Positions 9,835-20,175 of a stretch of DNA of 64,000 nt are shown here, one piece after another; positions within the stretch are counted from its first letter, which is position 1, and the number at the start of each line of letters is the position of its first letter. The position numbers and the translations under genes were made by a program. The DNA comes from Aquabacterium humicola (GTDB lineage Bacteria; Pseudomonadota; Gammaproteobacteria; Burkholderiales; Burkholderiaceae_C), in NCBI RefSeq assembly GCF_030167915.1, contig NZ_JARGNB010000012.1, forward strand, positions 1-64,000. Direction: 5' to 3'. The notes beneath the pieces were generated by a model that did not search any database, was not told where the DNA came from, and saw nothing but the letters and a program-made list of their open reading frames with translations.

Positions 9835-10791
9835 ATGACCTCTGGCCGACTGCTGACGCCCCAGATGGCCGGCCTGCTGCAGCGCATCCAGCGCGCGAAG
9901 CGCACCCCGTTCCATGCGATGACGCCGGCCGAGGCGCGCAAGCTCTATGAAGCCGGCGCCGAGGTGCTGGAGCCGCCGCGCGCGCCGCTCAAACGCGTCG
10001 AGAACCTGACGCTGCGCGGTGCCGACGGCCAGGCGCTGGCGGCGCGCCTGTATTGCGATGCGCCCGGCACGCCACCGGCGCTGCTGTACCTGCATGGGGG
10101 CGGCTTCACGATCGGCAGCCTGGAGACGCACGACAGCCTGTGCCGCCAGCTCGCCTTGCGTTCGGCCGGCGCGGTGATCGCGCTGGACTACCGTCTCGCG
10201 CCGGAACACCGCTTTCCGACCGCCGTCGACGATGCCTGGGCGGTGATGCGCTGGCTGGCCGGGCAGGGCGGGGCGGCGCTGGGTCTCGATGCGAGGCGCC
10301 TGGCGGTCGGCGGCGACAGCGCCGGCGGCACCCTGGCCGCGGTGTGCGCGCTGCATGCCCGCGACATCGGCCTGCCGCTTGCGCTGCAGCTGCTGATCAC
10401 GCCCGGCACGGTGGCGCACGCGGACACGCCGTCGCACAAGCTGTTCGCGAACGGCTTCCTGCTCGAGGCCGCGGACATCCAGTGGTTCTTCGACCACTAC
10501 ATCGATCATCACCACCGCCGCGACTGGCGCTTCGCGCCGATCGAGGCCGACGTCGACGACGTGGCGCCGGCCTGCGTCATCCTGGCCGAATGCGATCCGC
10601 TGGTCGACGAGGGCCTCGCCTACGCGGACAAGCTGCGCGCGGCCGGCGTCGCGGTCGAGCTGGAGCTCTACCGCGGCATGACGCACGACTTCATCAAGAT
10701 GGGACGCGCGCTGAAGGAGGCCGGCCATGCCCAGGCCGCCGCTGGCGCCGCCCTGAAGGCCGCCTGGGCGCGGATGCAGGACACACCATGA
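9835..10791 (+). CDS. Alpha/beta hydrolase, HSL-type esterase
   Basis: A 318-residue esterase of the hormone-sensitive-lipase group. The oxyanion HGGG motif is at residues 87-90 and the nucleophile serine 162 sits in GDSAGG. An Asp-containing ECDPL segment and a late His in the MTHDF segment complete the triad. Such enzymes hydrolyse short acyl or aryl esters in the cytoplasm. The start at 9835 follows a GGGGG ribosome binding site. Its stop overlaps the next start (ATGA), so it is coupled to the thioesterase-GNAT fusion. Confidence 0.9.
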   Translation: MTSGRLLTPQMAGLLQRIQRAKRTPFHAMTPAEARKLYEAGAEVLEPPRAPLKRVENLTLRGADGQALAARLYCDAPGTPPALLYLHGGGFTIGSLETHDSLCRQLALRSAGAVIALDYRLAPEHRFPTAVDDAWAVMRWLAGQGGAALGLDARRLAVGGDSAGGTLAAVCALHARDIGLPLALQLLITPGTVAHADTPSHKLFANGFLLEAADIQWFFDHYIDHHHRRDWRFAPIEADVDDVAPACVILAECDPLVDEGLAYADKLRAAGVAVELELYRGMTHDFIKMGRALKEAGHAQAAAGAALKAAWARMQDTP

Positions 10792-11648
10792 GCAAACGAG
10801 AAGACTTCCGCTTCGCCGAACGCCTGCGCGTGCGCTGGGCGGAAGTGGACATGCAGAAGATCGTCTTCAACGGCCACTACCTGATGTACTTCGACACCGC
10901 CGTCGGCGGCTACTGGCGCGCGATGGCGCTGCCCTACCAGGCGACGATGGCGTACCTGGGCGGCGACCTCTACGTGCGCAAGTCGACGCTCGAGTACCAC
11001 GCGTCCGCGCATTACGACGACCTCCTGGACATCGGCGTGCGCACCGCGCGCATCGGCAACTCGTCGATGGTGCTGGAGGCCTGCGCCTTCCGCGGCGACG
11101 AGCCGCTGGTCGGCGCCGAGCTGGTCTATGTCTACGCCGACCCGGCGACGCAGACCAGCCAGCCGGTGCCGCAGCAGCTGCGCGACGTGCTGCAGGCCTT
11201 CGAGGCCGGCAAGCCGATGGTCGAGGTGCGCGTCGGCGGTTGGGATCAACTCGGCAAGGAGGCCGGCGCGATCCGCACGCAGGTCTTCGTCGAGGAGCAG
11301 AAGATCCCCGCCGACATGGAATGGGACGCGGCCGACGCCGGCTGCGTGCATGCGGTGGCCTACAACCGCTTCGGCGCCCCGCTGGCCACCGGCCGGCTGC
11401 TGGAGCATGTGCCGGGTGTCGCGAAGATCGGCCGCATGGCGGTGCTGTCGTCGATGCGCGGCAGCCGCATCGGCCGCGCGGTGCTCGATGCGCTGATGCA
11501 GGCCGCGCGCGAGCGCGGCGACCGGGAAGCGCTGCTGCATGCGCAGATGTCGGCGGCGCCGTTCTATCTGCGCGCGGGCTTCCAGACACGCGGGCCGGTC
11601 TTCGAGGAGGCGGGCATCCCGCACGTCGAGATGGTGCGGGCGCTCTAG
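10788..11648 (+). CDS. Thioesterase-acetyltransferase fusion
   Basis: This 286-residue protein joins two enzymes. Residues about 8-140 form a hotdog-fold (YbgC/4HBT-like) acyl-CoA thioesterase with the RWAEVDMQ active-site segment and Asp21. Residues about 145-285 form a GNAT acetyltransferase of the ElaA type with VFVEEQKIPADMEWD and an acetyl-CoA-binding MRGSRIGRAVL loop. The two halves are usually separate proteins. The fusion could hydrolyse an acyl-CoA and acylate another substrate, but no substrate is known. It is translationally coupled to the preceding esterase. Confidence 0.85.
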   Translation: MSKREDFRFAERLRVRWAEVDMQKIVFNGHYLMYFDTAVGGYWRAMALPYQATMAYLGGDLYVRKSTLEYHASAHYDDLLDIGVRTARIGNSSMVLEACAFRGDEPLVGAELVYVYADPATQTSQPVPQQLRDVLQAFEAGKPMVEVRVGGWDQLGKEAGAIRTQVFVEEQKIPADMEWDAADAGCVHAVAYNRFGAPLATGRLLEHVPGVAKIGRMAVLSSMRGSRIGRAVLDALMQAARERGDREALLHAQMSAAPFYLRAGFQTRGPVFEEAGIPHVEMVRAL

Positions 11649-11656
11649 GCTCCGGA

Positions 11657-11953
11657 TCAGGCGAGCGGTTCGAAGCGCTCGACGTGGCGCGGACTGCGAA
11701 GGCAGCCTGCCAAGGCGGCGAACGCGGCGGCCGCGCTGCCTTCGATGCGCGCCTGCAGCGCCGCATCGATCCCGCCCGGCGCCGCGTACGTCTCCATCAG
11801 CGTGATCTCGCCGTCCTTCGCTTCCGGCCGCCGCAGCAGCGCGGCCTCCAGCGTCGGCTGTTCGCTGCGCAGCGCCGCCTGCATCGCCATCACCGCCTCG
11901 CGCACCGCGGCGAGCGCGCCCGCATCGATGCGGTAGTAGACGTACAGCCTCAC
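11657..11953 (-). CDS. DUF4936-like small protein
   Basis: A 98-residue protein beginning at GTG 11953. It opens with a VYYRIDAGAL-type strand and a helix, resembling the DUF4936 family common in Burkholderiales, which has a ferredoxin-like fold and no known activity. The GTG overlaps the stop codon of ygfZ (GTGA), so it is translated with it. The family assignment is from memory of the pattern and is moderately sure. Confidence 0.65.
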   Translation of the reverse strand: MRLYVYYRIDAGALAAVREAVMAMQAALRSEQPTLEAALLRRPEAKDGEITLMETYAAPGGIDAALQARIEGSAAAAFAALAGCLRSPRHVERFEPLA

Positions 11954-12891
11954 GCGTCCTGCGCCGGGATCGGGTAGGGCGGGGGCACCGGCCGCAGCGG
12001 CGGGCCATCGGCGCTGCCGGCATGCCAGCTGCCGCCCGCGCCGTCGGCCAGCGCCGCCAGCTTGACCTCGATCAGCGCGCTGCTCGCACCCTGCGGGCCG
12101 CGCGCCGCGTTGGCGACCTGGCCGGATGGCTGGCCCGGGTCGGCGCTGTGGAAGACCTCTTGCCCCGGCTGCAGCTCGGTCTCGCTGTCGAAGAGCCAGG
12201 CGCGTCGCTTCAAGGTGCCGCGGTACTGGCTGCGCGCGACGATCTCCTGGCCCGGGTAGCAGCCCTTCTGGAAGTTCACGCCGCCCACCAGTTCCAGGTT
12301 CACCATCTGCGGCACGAAGTGCTCGACGGTGCCGGCAACGATGCGCGGGATCGCGCTGCGCACCTCGAGCCAGGCCCAGTCCGAGGCATCGATCGCCGGC
12401 AGCGCAGGCGCTGCCGCCCCGGCCGGCTGCACCAGCAGATAACGTGCAATCGACTCGGCATCGGGCAGTCGGACGACCGTCGCCGCATCCTGCTGCGCCA
12501 GGCCCCACGCCGCGGCGGGCGAGGCCTGCCCCAGCCACGCGGACGCGGCATCGCCGGCCAGTCCGAAGACCGCCAGCTCGGCGCTGGCGTCGCTCAGCTT
12601 GCACTGCGCGCGCAGCACGAACATCGACAGCCGCTTCAGGGTCGGCGCCAGCAGGTCGGCGCTGCAGGCGAGCAGGATCTCGTCGGGCGCCGACCGCCAG
12701 ACCACGAAACTGGCCAGCAGCCGGCCTTTCGCGCTGCAGTAGCCCGCGAGCCTGGCCCGGCCGTCCGGCAGGCCTTCGATGTCCTGCGTGAGCTGGCCGT
12801 GCAGGAATTTCGCGGCATCGGCGCCGCGGGCACGGATCAGGCCCCAGTCGTTCAGGCGCACGGCGCCCGAGATCGTGCGAGTCATGGTCAT
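11950..12891 (-). CDS. ygfZ: Folate-binding Fe-S maintenance protein YgfZ
   Basis: The 313-residue protein is related to the glycine-cleavage T-protein and carries the YgfZ signature KGCYPGQE (about residue 222), whose cysteine is needed for function. YgfZ uses tetrahydrofolate to help assemble or repair iron-sulfur clusters in enzymes such as MiaB. ATG 12891 is preferred over a TTG two codons earlier. The gene is divergent from mltG, a neighbourhood widely conserved in proteobacteria. Confidence 0.92.
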   Translation of the reverse strand: MTMTRTISGAVRLNDWGLIRARGADAAKFLHGQLTQDIEGLPDGRARLAGYCSAKGRLLASFVVWRSAPDEILLACSADLLAPTLKRLSMFVLRAQCKLSDASAELAVFGLAGDAASAWLGQASPAAAWGLAQQDAATVVRLPDAESIARYLLVQPAGAAAPALPAIDASDWAWLEVRSAIPRIVAGTVEHFVPQMVNLELVGGVNFQKGCYPGQEIVARSQYRGTLKRRAWLFDSETELQPGQEVFHSADPGQPSGQVANAARGPQGASSALIEVKLAALADGAGGSWHAGSADGPPLRPVPPPYPIPAQDA

Positions 12892-12963
12892 GCCCAATTA
12901 TCATCACGCCCCCTATGACCGTTCGTGCCGGGCGGCCTTCCCGAAGCGACCGCGACCGATCGA

Positions 12964-13959
12964 ATGAGATTCCTGCGCCGACTGTTCCTGCTGCTTGTCG
13001 TGCTGGCCCTCGCGGCCGGTGCCGCGGTGGCCTGGTGGCTGAACCGGCCGCTGCCGCTGTCCGGGCCGTCGGTGGAACTGTCGATCGAGTCCGGCATGTC
13101 GCCGCGCGAGGTCGCGCAGGGCTGGGTCACGGCCGGCGTGCAGAGCGAGCCGCTGCTGCTGTACGAATGGTTCCGCTGGTCGGGCGATGCCCGCCGCATC
13201 CGCGCCGGCAGCTACCAGGTCGGCCCCGGCACGACGCCGCGCACGCTGCTGGCGAAGATGGTGCAGGGCGACGAGGCCTACGAACGCGTGCGCCTGATCG
13301 AGGGCTGGACCTTCCGCCAGTTCCGCACCGCGCTCGCGCAGGCGCCGCACCTGAAGCCCGCGACGGCGGCGATGGACGACGCGCAGCTGATGGCCGCGCT
13401 GGGCCGCCCGGGCATCGCGCCCGAAGGCCGCTTCTTCCCCGACACCTACACCTACAGCCGCGGCGTCAGCGACTTGACGGTGTTGAAGCGCGCGCTGGCC
13501 ACGATGCAGCAGCGGCTCGATGCGGTGTGGGCCGAACGTGCCCCGGGCCTGCCGCTGAAGACCGCGGACGAGGCCCTGGTGCTGGCCTCGATCGTCGAGA
13601 AGGAAACCGGCCGCGGCGAGGACCGCGCGCGCATCGCCGCGGTGTTCGTGAACCGCCTGCGCATCGGCATGCCGCTGCAGACCGATCCGACCGTGATCTA
13701 CGGCCTCGGCAGCGGTTTCGACGGCAACCTGCGCAAGCGCGATCTGCAGGCCGACGGTCCTTACAACACCTACTTGCGCGCCGGCCTGCCGCCGACGCCG
13801 ATCGCGATGCCCGGCCTCGCGTCGTTGCGCGCCGCCGTGCAGCCCGAAGCGAGCAAGGCGCTGTACTTCGTCGCACGCGGCGACGGCACCAGCGTCTTCA
13901 GCGACGACCTGGCCGCGCACAATCGCGCGGTGAACGAATACCAGCGCAAGACCCGGTGA
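12964..13959 (+). CDS. mltG: Endolytic murein transglycosylase MltG
   Basis: This inner-membrane enzyme cleaves nascent peptidoglycan strands and limits glycan length. The 331-residue protein has one N-terminal membrane helix (about residues 6-26) and a YceG-like domain. The catalytic glutamate lies in the [14 protein letters not shown] segment, and FFPDTYTY is also family-typical. The ATG at 12964 places the basic residues directly before the helix and is preferred over an upstream start at 12925. It begins an operon with tmk and holB. Confidence 0.95.
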   Translation: MRFLRRLFLLLVVLALAAGAAVAWWLNRPLPLSGPSVELSIESGMSPREVAQGWVTAGVQSEPLLLYEWFRWSGDARRIRAGSYQVGPGTTPRTLLAKMVQGDEAYERVRLIEGWTFRQFRTALAQAPHLKPATAAMDDAQLMAALGRPGIAPEGRFFPDTYTYSRGVSDLTVLKRALATMQQRLDAVWAERAPGLPLKTADEALVLASIVEKETGRGEDRARIAAVFVNRLRIGMPLQTDPTVIYGLGSGFDGNLRKRDLQADGPYNTYLRAGLPPTPIAMPGLASLRAAVQPEASKALYFVARGDGTSVFSDDLAAHNRAVNEYQRKTR

Positions 13960-13966
13960 GAACCTG

Positions 13967-14587
13967 ATGCGAAGAGGGCGCTTCATCACCATCGAGGGCA
14001 TCGACGGCGCGGGCAAGTCCTCGCACATCGCCGCCCTGGCGCACTGGGTGCGCCAGCAGCAGCGCGAGGTCGTGCTGACGCGCGAGCCTGGCGGCACGCG
14101 CCTGGCCGAGTCGGTGCGCGAGCTGTTCCTGCACCGCGACGACATGGACGCGCTGACCGAGGCGCTGCTGGTCTTCGCCGGCCGCCGCGACCACCTGCGC
14201 CAGGTGATCGAGCCGGCGCTGGCGCGCGGCGCGGTGGTGATCTGCGACCGCTTCACCGACGCCACGTTCGCCTACCAGGGCGCGGGCCGCGGCTTCGACC
14301 TGAGCGTGCTGGCGCAGCTCGAACAGTGGGTGCAGGAGGGCCGCCAGCCCGACCTGACGCTGTGGTTCGATTTGCCGGCCGATGTGGCCGCCGCGCGGCG
14401 CGGGGCCGCGCGCGATGCCGATCGCCTGGAGCGGGAGACGCTGGACTTCTTCGAGCGTGTGCGCAGTGGTTACGCCGCCCGGGCCGCGCAGTCGCCGCAG
14501 CGCTTCGTGCGCATCGATGCCGACCACGAGCGCGAGGCGGTGTGGCAGCAGGTCGAGGCCGCCCTGGCCGCTCATTCCTGGTGGTAG
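13967..14587 (+). CDS. tmk: Thymidylate kinase
   Basis: Thymidylate kinase phosphorylates dTMP to dTDP for DNA synthesis. The 206-residue protein has the P-loop GIDGAGKSS near residues 10-18, the REPGGT substrate loop and the [16 protein letters not shown] segment. It follows mltG by 7 bp and is followed 2 bp later by holB, an order common in proteobacteria. Confidence 0.97.
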   Translation: MRRGRFITIEGIDGAGKSSHIAALAHWVRQQQREVVLTREPGGTRLAESVRELFLHRDDMDALTEALLVFAGRRDHLRQVIEPALARGAVVICDRFTDATFAYQGAGRGFDLSVLAQLEQWVQEGRQPDLTLWFDLPADVAAARRGAARDADRLERETLDFFERVRSGYAARAAQSPQRFVRIDADHEREAVWQQVEAALAAHSWW

Positions 14588-14589
14588 GC

Positions 14590-15657
14590 ATGGCGACCAC
14601 GAACCCCCGCCGCAACGACCCGCTGCTGCTCGGCGCCGACGAGCAGGGCGCCTGGCCGCTGCCGTGGCTCGTCGAGCCGATGAAGCGCGCGAAGGCGCTG
14701 CAGAAGGCGCACGCGCTGCTGCTGGTTGGCCAGGCCGGTGTGGGACAGCTGGAGCTGGCGGGTCTGCTCGCGCAGGCGCACCTGTGCGAGGACCCGACGC
14801 CGCGGGGACCTTGCGGTCGCTGCGCGGCCTGCCACCTGGTGCGCCGCCGCGCGCATCCGGACCTGCTGGCCGTCGTGCCCGAGGCCTGGCGCGTGCGGCT
14901 GAACTGGCTGTCGGAGGACGAGGGCGGTTCGAAGTCCGACGCCAAGCCGAGCAAGGACATCCGCATCGAGCAGGTGCGGCAGGCGATCGACTGGTCGCAC
15001 CAGACCAGCGGCCGCGGCCGCGGCAAGGTGCTGCTGCTGCACCCGGCGGATGCGCTTAACGGGCCGTCGGCGAACGCGCTGCTGAAGACGCTGGAAGAGC
15101 CGGCGCCCGGGCTGAAGCTGCTGCTGACCAGCACCGATGCCGAGCGCCTGCTGCCGACGATCCGCAGCCGCTGCCAACGCGTGCAGCTGGCCGCGCCGCC
15201 GTCGGACCAGGCGGTCGCCTGGCTGCAGGCGCAGGGCGTGGCCGACGCACCGCTGCTGCTGGCGCTGGCCGGCGGCAGCCCGCTGGAAGCGCTGGACCTG
15301 GCGGCCGAAGGCTTCGAGTCGCGCCTGCTGGCGGAGCTGCCGATGCTGGTGGCCGCCGGTGAGGCCGCACCCTTCGTCGGCCGGCCGCTGCCGCGGGTGA
15401 TCGACCTGCTGCTCAAGCTCGCGCACGACCTCCAGGCACGCGCCGCGGGCGGCGCGCCGCGCTTCTTCGTCGCCAGCCGCTGGCCCGCCGCGCCGGACAT
15501 CGGGCGGCTCGTGGACTGGCAGAAGGCGCTGCTGCGCGCCGCGCGGCACGACGAACATCCGTGGAACGCCGCGCTGCTGATCGAGTCCTTGGTCACGCAG
15601 GCTGAGGCCTTGTGGGCTGAAACAGGCACGGCGCCTGCCCTACACTCGGCGCGATGA
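14590..15657 (+). CDS. holB: DNA polymerase III delta prime subunit
   Basis: The delta prime subunit is part of the clamp loader that puts the beta clamp on DNA. The 355-residue protein has an AAA+ fold with a degenerate P-loop (GQAGVGQLEL, lacking the key Lys), as expected because delta prime does not bind ATP. It carries a zinc-binding cysteine cluster (C, then CGRCAAC), the NALLKTLEEP box and an SRC arginine-finger motif. ATG 14590 follows the tmk stop directly. Confidence 0.93.
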   Translation: MATTNPRRNDPLLLGADEQGAWPLPWLVEPMKRAKALQKAHALLLVGQAGVGQLELAGLLAQAHLCEDPTPRGPCGRCAACHLVRRRAHPDLLAVVPEAWRVRLNWLSEDEGGSKSDAKPSKDIRIEQVRQAIDWSHQTSGRGRGKVLLLHPADALNGPSANALLKTLEEPAPGLKLLLTSTDAERLLPTIRSRCQRVQLAAPPSDQAVAWLQAQGVADAPLLLALAGGSPLEALDLAAEGFESRLLAELPMLVAAGEAAPFVGRPLPRVIDLLLKLAHDLQARAAGGAPRFFVASRWPAAPDIGRLVDWQKALLRAARHDEHPWNAALLIESLVTQAEALWAETGTAPALHSAR

Positions 15658-16049
15658 CGATCAATCCCGGCCGCCCTCCCGCCCCCGCAGCGCCCGCCGC
15701 CGCGGCGGCCGCGCGGCCGAGCGTCATCCAGCTGGTGTTCCGCGAGAAGGGCGCGCTCTACGCCGCCTACATCCCGCTGCTCAGCGACGGCGGTCTGTTC
15801 GTGCCGACGACACGCGAGTACCGCCTCGGTGAGGACATCTACCTGCTGCTGTCGCTGCCGGACGATCCGCAGCGTTATCCCGTCGCCGGCAAGGTCGCGT
15901 GGATCACGCCGGCCAATGCCTCCGGCGGCCGCACCCAGGGTGTCGGCGTGCGCTTTCCGGCCGACGAGAAGACGCGCCTGCTGAAGCTGAAGATCGAGGA
16001 GATCCTCGGCACGTCGATCCAGTCGTCGAAGCCGACGCAGACCGTCTGA
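15654..16049 (+). CDS. PilZ domain protein
   Basis: A 131-residue PilZ protein with an Ala/Pro-rich head (residues 5-22) followed by the beta-barrel domain containing GLFVPTTREYRLGEDIYLLL and QGVGVRF. In this operon position the protein corresponds to the type IV pilus PilZ of Pseudomonas and Neisseria, which supports pilus assembly and lacks the RxxxR c-di-GMP-binding motif. I see no such motif here. The start overlaps the holB stop (ATGA). Confidence 0.88.
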   Translation: MTINPGRPPAPAAPAAAAAARPSVIQLVFREKGALYAAYIPLLSDGGLFVPTTREYRLGEDIYLLLSLPDDPQRYPVAGKVAWITPANASGGRTQGVGVRFPADEKTRLLKLKIEEILGTSIQSSKPTQTV

Positions 16050-16101
16050 CGCCTGCTGCCGGCGGGCGCCTCGCCCGCCGCGACACCGTTGCCCGCCTTC
16101 C

Positions 16102-16908
16102 ATGTTCGTCGACTCCCATTGCCACCTGAGCTTCCCTGAGCTGCACGGGAACATCGACCACATTCGTGCCGAGATGGCCGCAGCGAAGGTCGACCGCGCG
16201 CTGGTCATCTGCACGACGCTGGAGGAATTCCCGGCGGTGCACGGCCTCGCCACGCGCTTCGACAACTTCTGGTGCTCCGCCGGCGTGCACCCGGACAACG
16301 AGGGCATCGAGGAGCCGACGCTCGACCGCCTGCTGCAGCTGGCACGCGAGCCGAGGGTGGTGGCGATCGGCGAGACCGGCCTCGACTACTACCGCCTGAA
16401 CGGCCGCAGCGTCGACGACATGGCCTGGCAGCGCGAGCGTTTCCGGGTGCACATCCGCGCCGCGCGCGAGAGCCGGCTGCCGCTGATCATCCACACCCGC
16501 AGCGCGTCGGCCGATACGCTGGCGATCCTGCGCGAGGAGCAGGGCGGGGCGACAGACGGCGGGCCCGGCGGCGTCTTCCACTGTTTCACGGAGACCGCCG
16601 AGGTCGCCCGCGCCGCGCTGGACCTGGGCTTCATGATCTCGTTCTCCGGCATCCTGACCTTCCGGAATGCCGAGGACCTGCGCGAGGTAGCGCGCTTCGT
16701 GCCGCTGGACCGCTGCCTGATCGAGACCGACAGCCCCTACCTCGCGCCGGTGCCGTACCGCGGCAAGACCAACTCGCCGGCCTACGTGCCGCACGTCGCG
16801 AAGCAGGTGGCGGCGGTGAAGGGCCTGGACCTGGAGGCCGTGGCCGCCGCGACCAGCCGCAACTTCGAGCGCCTGTTCGGGCTGCCGACACCGGAGACCC
16901 TGTCATGA
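16102..16908 (+). CDS. TatD-family metal-dependent hydrolase
   Basis: A 268-residue YcfH/TatD-like metal-dependent DNase or deoxyribonuclease-like hydrolase. It has the HxH metal pair at residues 6 and 8 (DSHCHLSF), the GETGLDYY glutamate, IIHTRSA, FHCFTE and a late ETDSPYLAP. It is the usual neighbour of holB and pilZ. Its stop overlaps the start of the ankyrin gene (ATGA). Confidence 0.93.
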   Translation: MFVDSHCHLSFPELHGNIDHIRAEMAAAKVDRALVICTTLEEFPAVHGLATRFDNFWCSAGVHPDNEGIEEPTLDRLLQLAREPRVVAIGETGLDYYRLNGRSVDDMAWQRERFRVHIRAARESRLPLIIHTRSASADTLAILREEQGGATDGGPGGVFHCFTETAEVARAALDLGFMISFSGILTFRNAEDLREVARFVPLDRCLIETDSPYLAPVPYRGKTNSPAYVPHVAKQVAAVKGLDLEAVAAATSRNFERLFGLPTPETLS

Positions 16909-17549
16909 ACCGTCGTCGCCGTTCGCTGCTCATCGCCACGCTGCCGGCAGGGCTGATGGCCACCCGCGCCGCCCGCGCCGGTTCCTACGAGGACTTCTTC
17001 AAGGCCGTGCAGCTCGACGACGCCGATGCCGTGCGGGCGCTGCTCCAGCGCGGCTTCGACCCGAATTCGCGCGCAGAGGACGGCAACGTCGCGCTGTACC
17101 TGAGCCTGCGCGACGGTGCGATGAAGGTCGCCGAGCTGCTGATGCAGGCGCCGCAGGTGCAGGTCGACGCCGCCAACGCTACCGGCGAGACGCCGCTGAT
17201 GATGGCCGCGATGCGCGGCCACCTGGACTGGCTGCCGAAGCTGGTCGAACGGGGCGCCCAGGTGAACCGCGACGGCTGGACGCCGCTGCACTACGCGGCC
17301 ACCGGCCCCGAGCCGAAGGCGGTGGAATGGCTGCTGGCGCGCGGGGCCCGCATCGACGCCCGCTCGCCCAACGGCACCACGCCGCTGATGATGGCCGCGC
17401 GCTACGGCAACGAGCAGTCTGCGCAACTGCTGCTGCAGCGCGGCGCCAATGCGACGCTGCGCAACCAGCTCGACCTGGCGGCCGCCGACTTCGCGAAACT
17501 GGGCGGACGCGACAAGCTCGCCGCGCAACTGGGGCAGGTGGCCCGCTGA
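16905..17549 (+). CDS. Exported ankyrin-repeat protein
   Basis: The 214-residue protein begins with a signal sequence rich in Arg (RRRR) followed by a hydrophobic stretch ending near an ARA cleavage site at about residue 25. This may be Tat-compatible. About five ankyrin repeats follow, with consensus pieces such as GETPLMMAAMRGH, GWTPLHYAA and GTTPLMMAARYGN. It probably acts as a periplasmic protein-binding scaffold. Partner unknown. It is the last gene of the mltG operon by spacing. Confidence 0.85.
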   Translation: MNRRRRSLLIATLPAGLMATRAARAGSYEDFFKAVQLDDADAVRALLQRGFDPNSRAEDGNVALYLSLRDGAMKVAELLMQAPQVQVDAANATGETPLMMAAMRGHLDWLPKLVERGAQVNRDGWTPLHYAATGPEPKAVEWLLARGARIDARSPNGTTPLMMAARYGNEQSAQLLLQRGANATLRNQLDLAAADFAKLGGRDKLAAQLGQVAR

Positions 17550-17709
17550 CGAAAGTCATTGCGGACCGCCGACGCGGCTGTCAGCGGAAATCCGACACGG
17601 TTCTCAGGCCGCGGCCGACTACAGCTTCTTCGCAACAACTCCTAAAGTTTCGGTACACCGTCGCCACCGGTCTTGCAGCCGACGCGACGCCCCGAGCCAA
17701 GGAGCCGCC
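17550..17709 (+). other. Intergenic upstream of small unknown gene
   Basis: A 160-bp gap with no gene seen. It probably holds the promoter of the small gene that follows and ends with an AAGGAG ribosome binding site. Confidence 0.4.
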
Positions 17710-17946
17710 ATGTCGACGCTGCAACCGATTGCCAACCCGTTTGCCCTGCTGCTGGACCCGGAACAGGTCCTCGCCAGCATCGAGCACTCGGATCGCCTCG
17801 AACGCCTGCAGCGCCGCATCTGCCGGCCGCTGGACAAGCCGATGATTCCCGCCGCCAAGCCGGTGCGCGGCCGCGAGCTGGCCGACTTCGACGACGCGAT
17901 CGATGCCGACATCGACGAGCCGGACGTCGGCGACGGCCTGAACTGA
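17710..17946 (+). CDS. Small acidic protein of unknown function
   Basis: A 78-residue protein starting at an ATG preceded by a good AAGGAG site. It has an N-terminal helix-like part, a proline/basic middle (RPLDKPMIPAAKPVRG) and a very acidic tail with many Asp residues. No signal peptide, membrane segment or known domain is visible. Clear codon bias and a good ribosome binding site support it as a real gene. Function unknown; the segmented basic-acidic layout would suit a small adaptor or regulator. Confidence 0.6.
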   Translation: MSTLQPIANPFALLLDPEQVLASIEHSDRLERLQRRICRPLDKPMIPAAKPVRGRELADFDDAIDADIDEPDVGDGLN

Positions 17947-17958
17947 TCCCCGATCTCG

Positions 17959-17983
17959 CGTCGCGGCCGCCTCGGCCGCGACG
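17959..17983 (+). terminator. GC hairpin after small gene
   Basis: A perfect 11-bp stem (17959-17969 with 17973-17983) and a 3-base loop start 12 bp after the stop codon. No T-run follows, so this is a possible weak terminator or mRNA-stabilising hairpin. Confidence 0.45.
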
Positions 17984-18127
17984 AGGGTGGTGTATCGCTT
18001 TCCACCCATGCGCACCGCCGCTTCTGGCGGATTTCCGCGCAAGCGCCGGTCGTCCGATCGCGCCGTTTCCTCTGAAGGCGCCTGCCGATCGTTGCCGAGT
18101 GCCGATTGGCATGGTCCCTGCACTTGA

Positions 18128-19225
<1,098 letters not shown>

Positions 19226-19311
19226 GGGGCGCAGGCGCAGGCCGTCTCGTTCGGGTGGCGTCGAGCAATCGGCGTCGTCCGTCGGCGGCCGGCCACGGCG
19301 GCCTGGCCATA

Positions 19312-20157
19312 TGTCAAGGCCAAGTCGAAATGTCGCCCCGCTGGCTAAGTTGAAGTGTCGCATCGGGGCTGAGCGCAGCGCTCGGTGCAGGACCTTGTCC
19401 ACCGGCGGCGTGGCGGTCCGCCACGCAAACGCCGACGGTGGGCAAGTCCGTGTTCAGTGCGCGGTGAGGGCAGGGCTCGGCTTTCGCGGTGCAAACGTCG
19501 GTTTCGGCTTCTTGCCCGAGCACACCTCTTCGACGACAGCGCGGATGTCCTGCGCGGTAAAGGCGCGTTGCGTCTTGGTGCCGGGGCGCCGCTCGGCGTG
19601 GTTCGCATTGGCCGGCTCGCCGCGGTGCGTTCGAGACACCACGCTGCGCCGCCAGTCGTCACGCTGCTCCTGAATGGCCTTGGCGACTTCGAGCGTCATG
19701 GCCAGGCGCTTGTTCTCGACCACAGCGCCGGAATCCAGGGTCGACAGCCGGTCGTAATTTCCGGACGGTCTCCTTGCTCAGCACCAAGCCGTGGCACTCG
19801 CGCAGCTTCTCGCACGCCAAGGTCGGCCCGAAGTCTTCGTAACGCTGCCGGATCAAGCTCAGAGCGCGCTGCGCGAGGCCAGGCTCGAGCTGGTTGTGGC
19901 TCGGCCGCCCACGGTTGCGTGAAACCACGCCCATGGGGCCTTCGGCCCGGTACCGCAACAACAGCCGCTCAAGCTGCCTGCGACTTAACCGAAGCCGCCG
20001 CGCCGCTTGGCCCACTCGAAGCATGCGGTCCTCGACCGCCTGGATCGTCTTGAGCCGATCCACTTCACGCATGCTCATCGTGATCGTCGCCACTGCCGTC
20101 ATCGCCGCTCCCGCCGAGCTCCCGATGCGACAGTTCTACTTGGCGAAAACACGACAT
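19312..20157. mobile_element. Decayed insertion sequence, ISNCY-like
   Basis: Both edges carry related inverted motifs. The left edge has GGCCAAGTCGAAATGTCGC and then GGCTAAGTTGAAGTGTCGC. The right edge, read on the minus strand, has CGCCAAGTAGAACTGTCGC preceded by TGTCGTG. Between them lie two pieces of a transposase gene in different frames. The core of the element is missing, so it cannot move on its own. Exact ends and a target duplication were not resolved. Confidence 0.75.
19454..20102 (-). pseudogene. Internally deleted ISNCY-type transposase
   Basis: The first piece (20102 down to about 19755) encodes an N-terminal helix-turn-helix domain: regions VGQAARRLRLSRRQLERLL and VVSRNRGRPSHNQL and the KETVRKL segment are typical of ISNCY-type transposases. 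The second piece (about 19755 to 19454) gives the C-terminal part (NKRLAMTLEVAKAIQEQ and a basic tail) in another frame. The join near 19745-19762 removes the whole DDE catalytic core, roughly a kilobase in intact relatives. The gene is therefore dead; a truncated DNA-binding peptide of up to 147 residues could still be made. Confidence 0.8.
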
Positions 20158-20175
20158 TACTAATCGGCGCCTACA

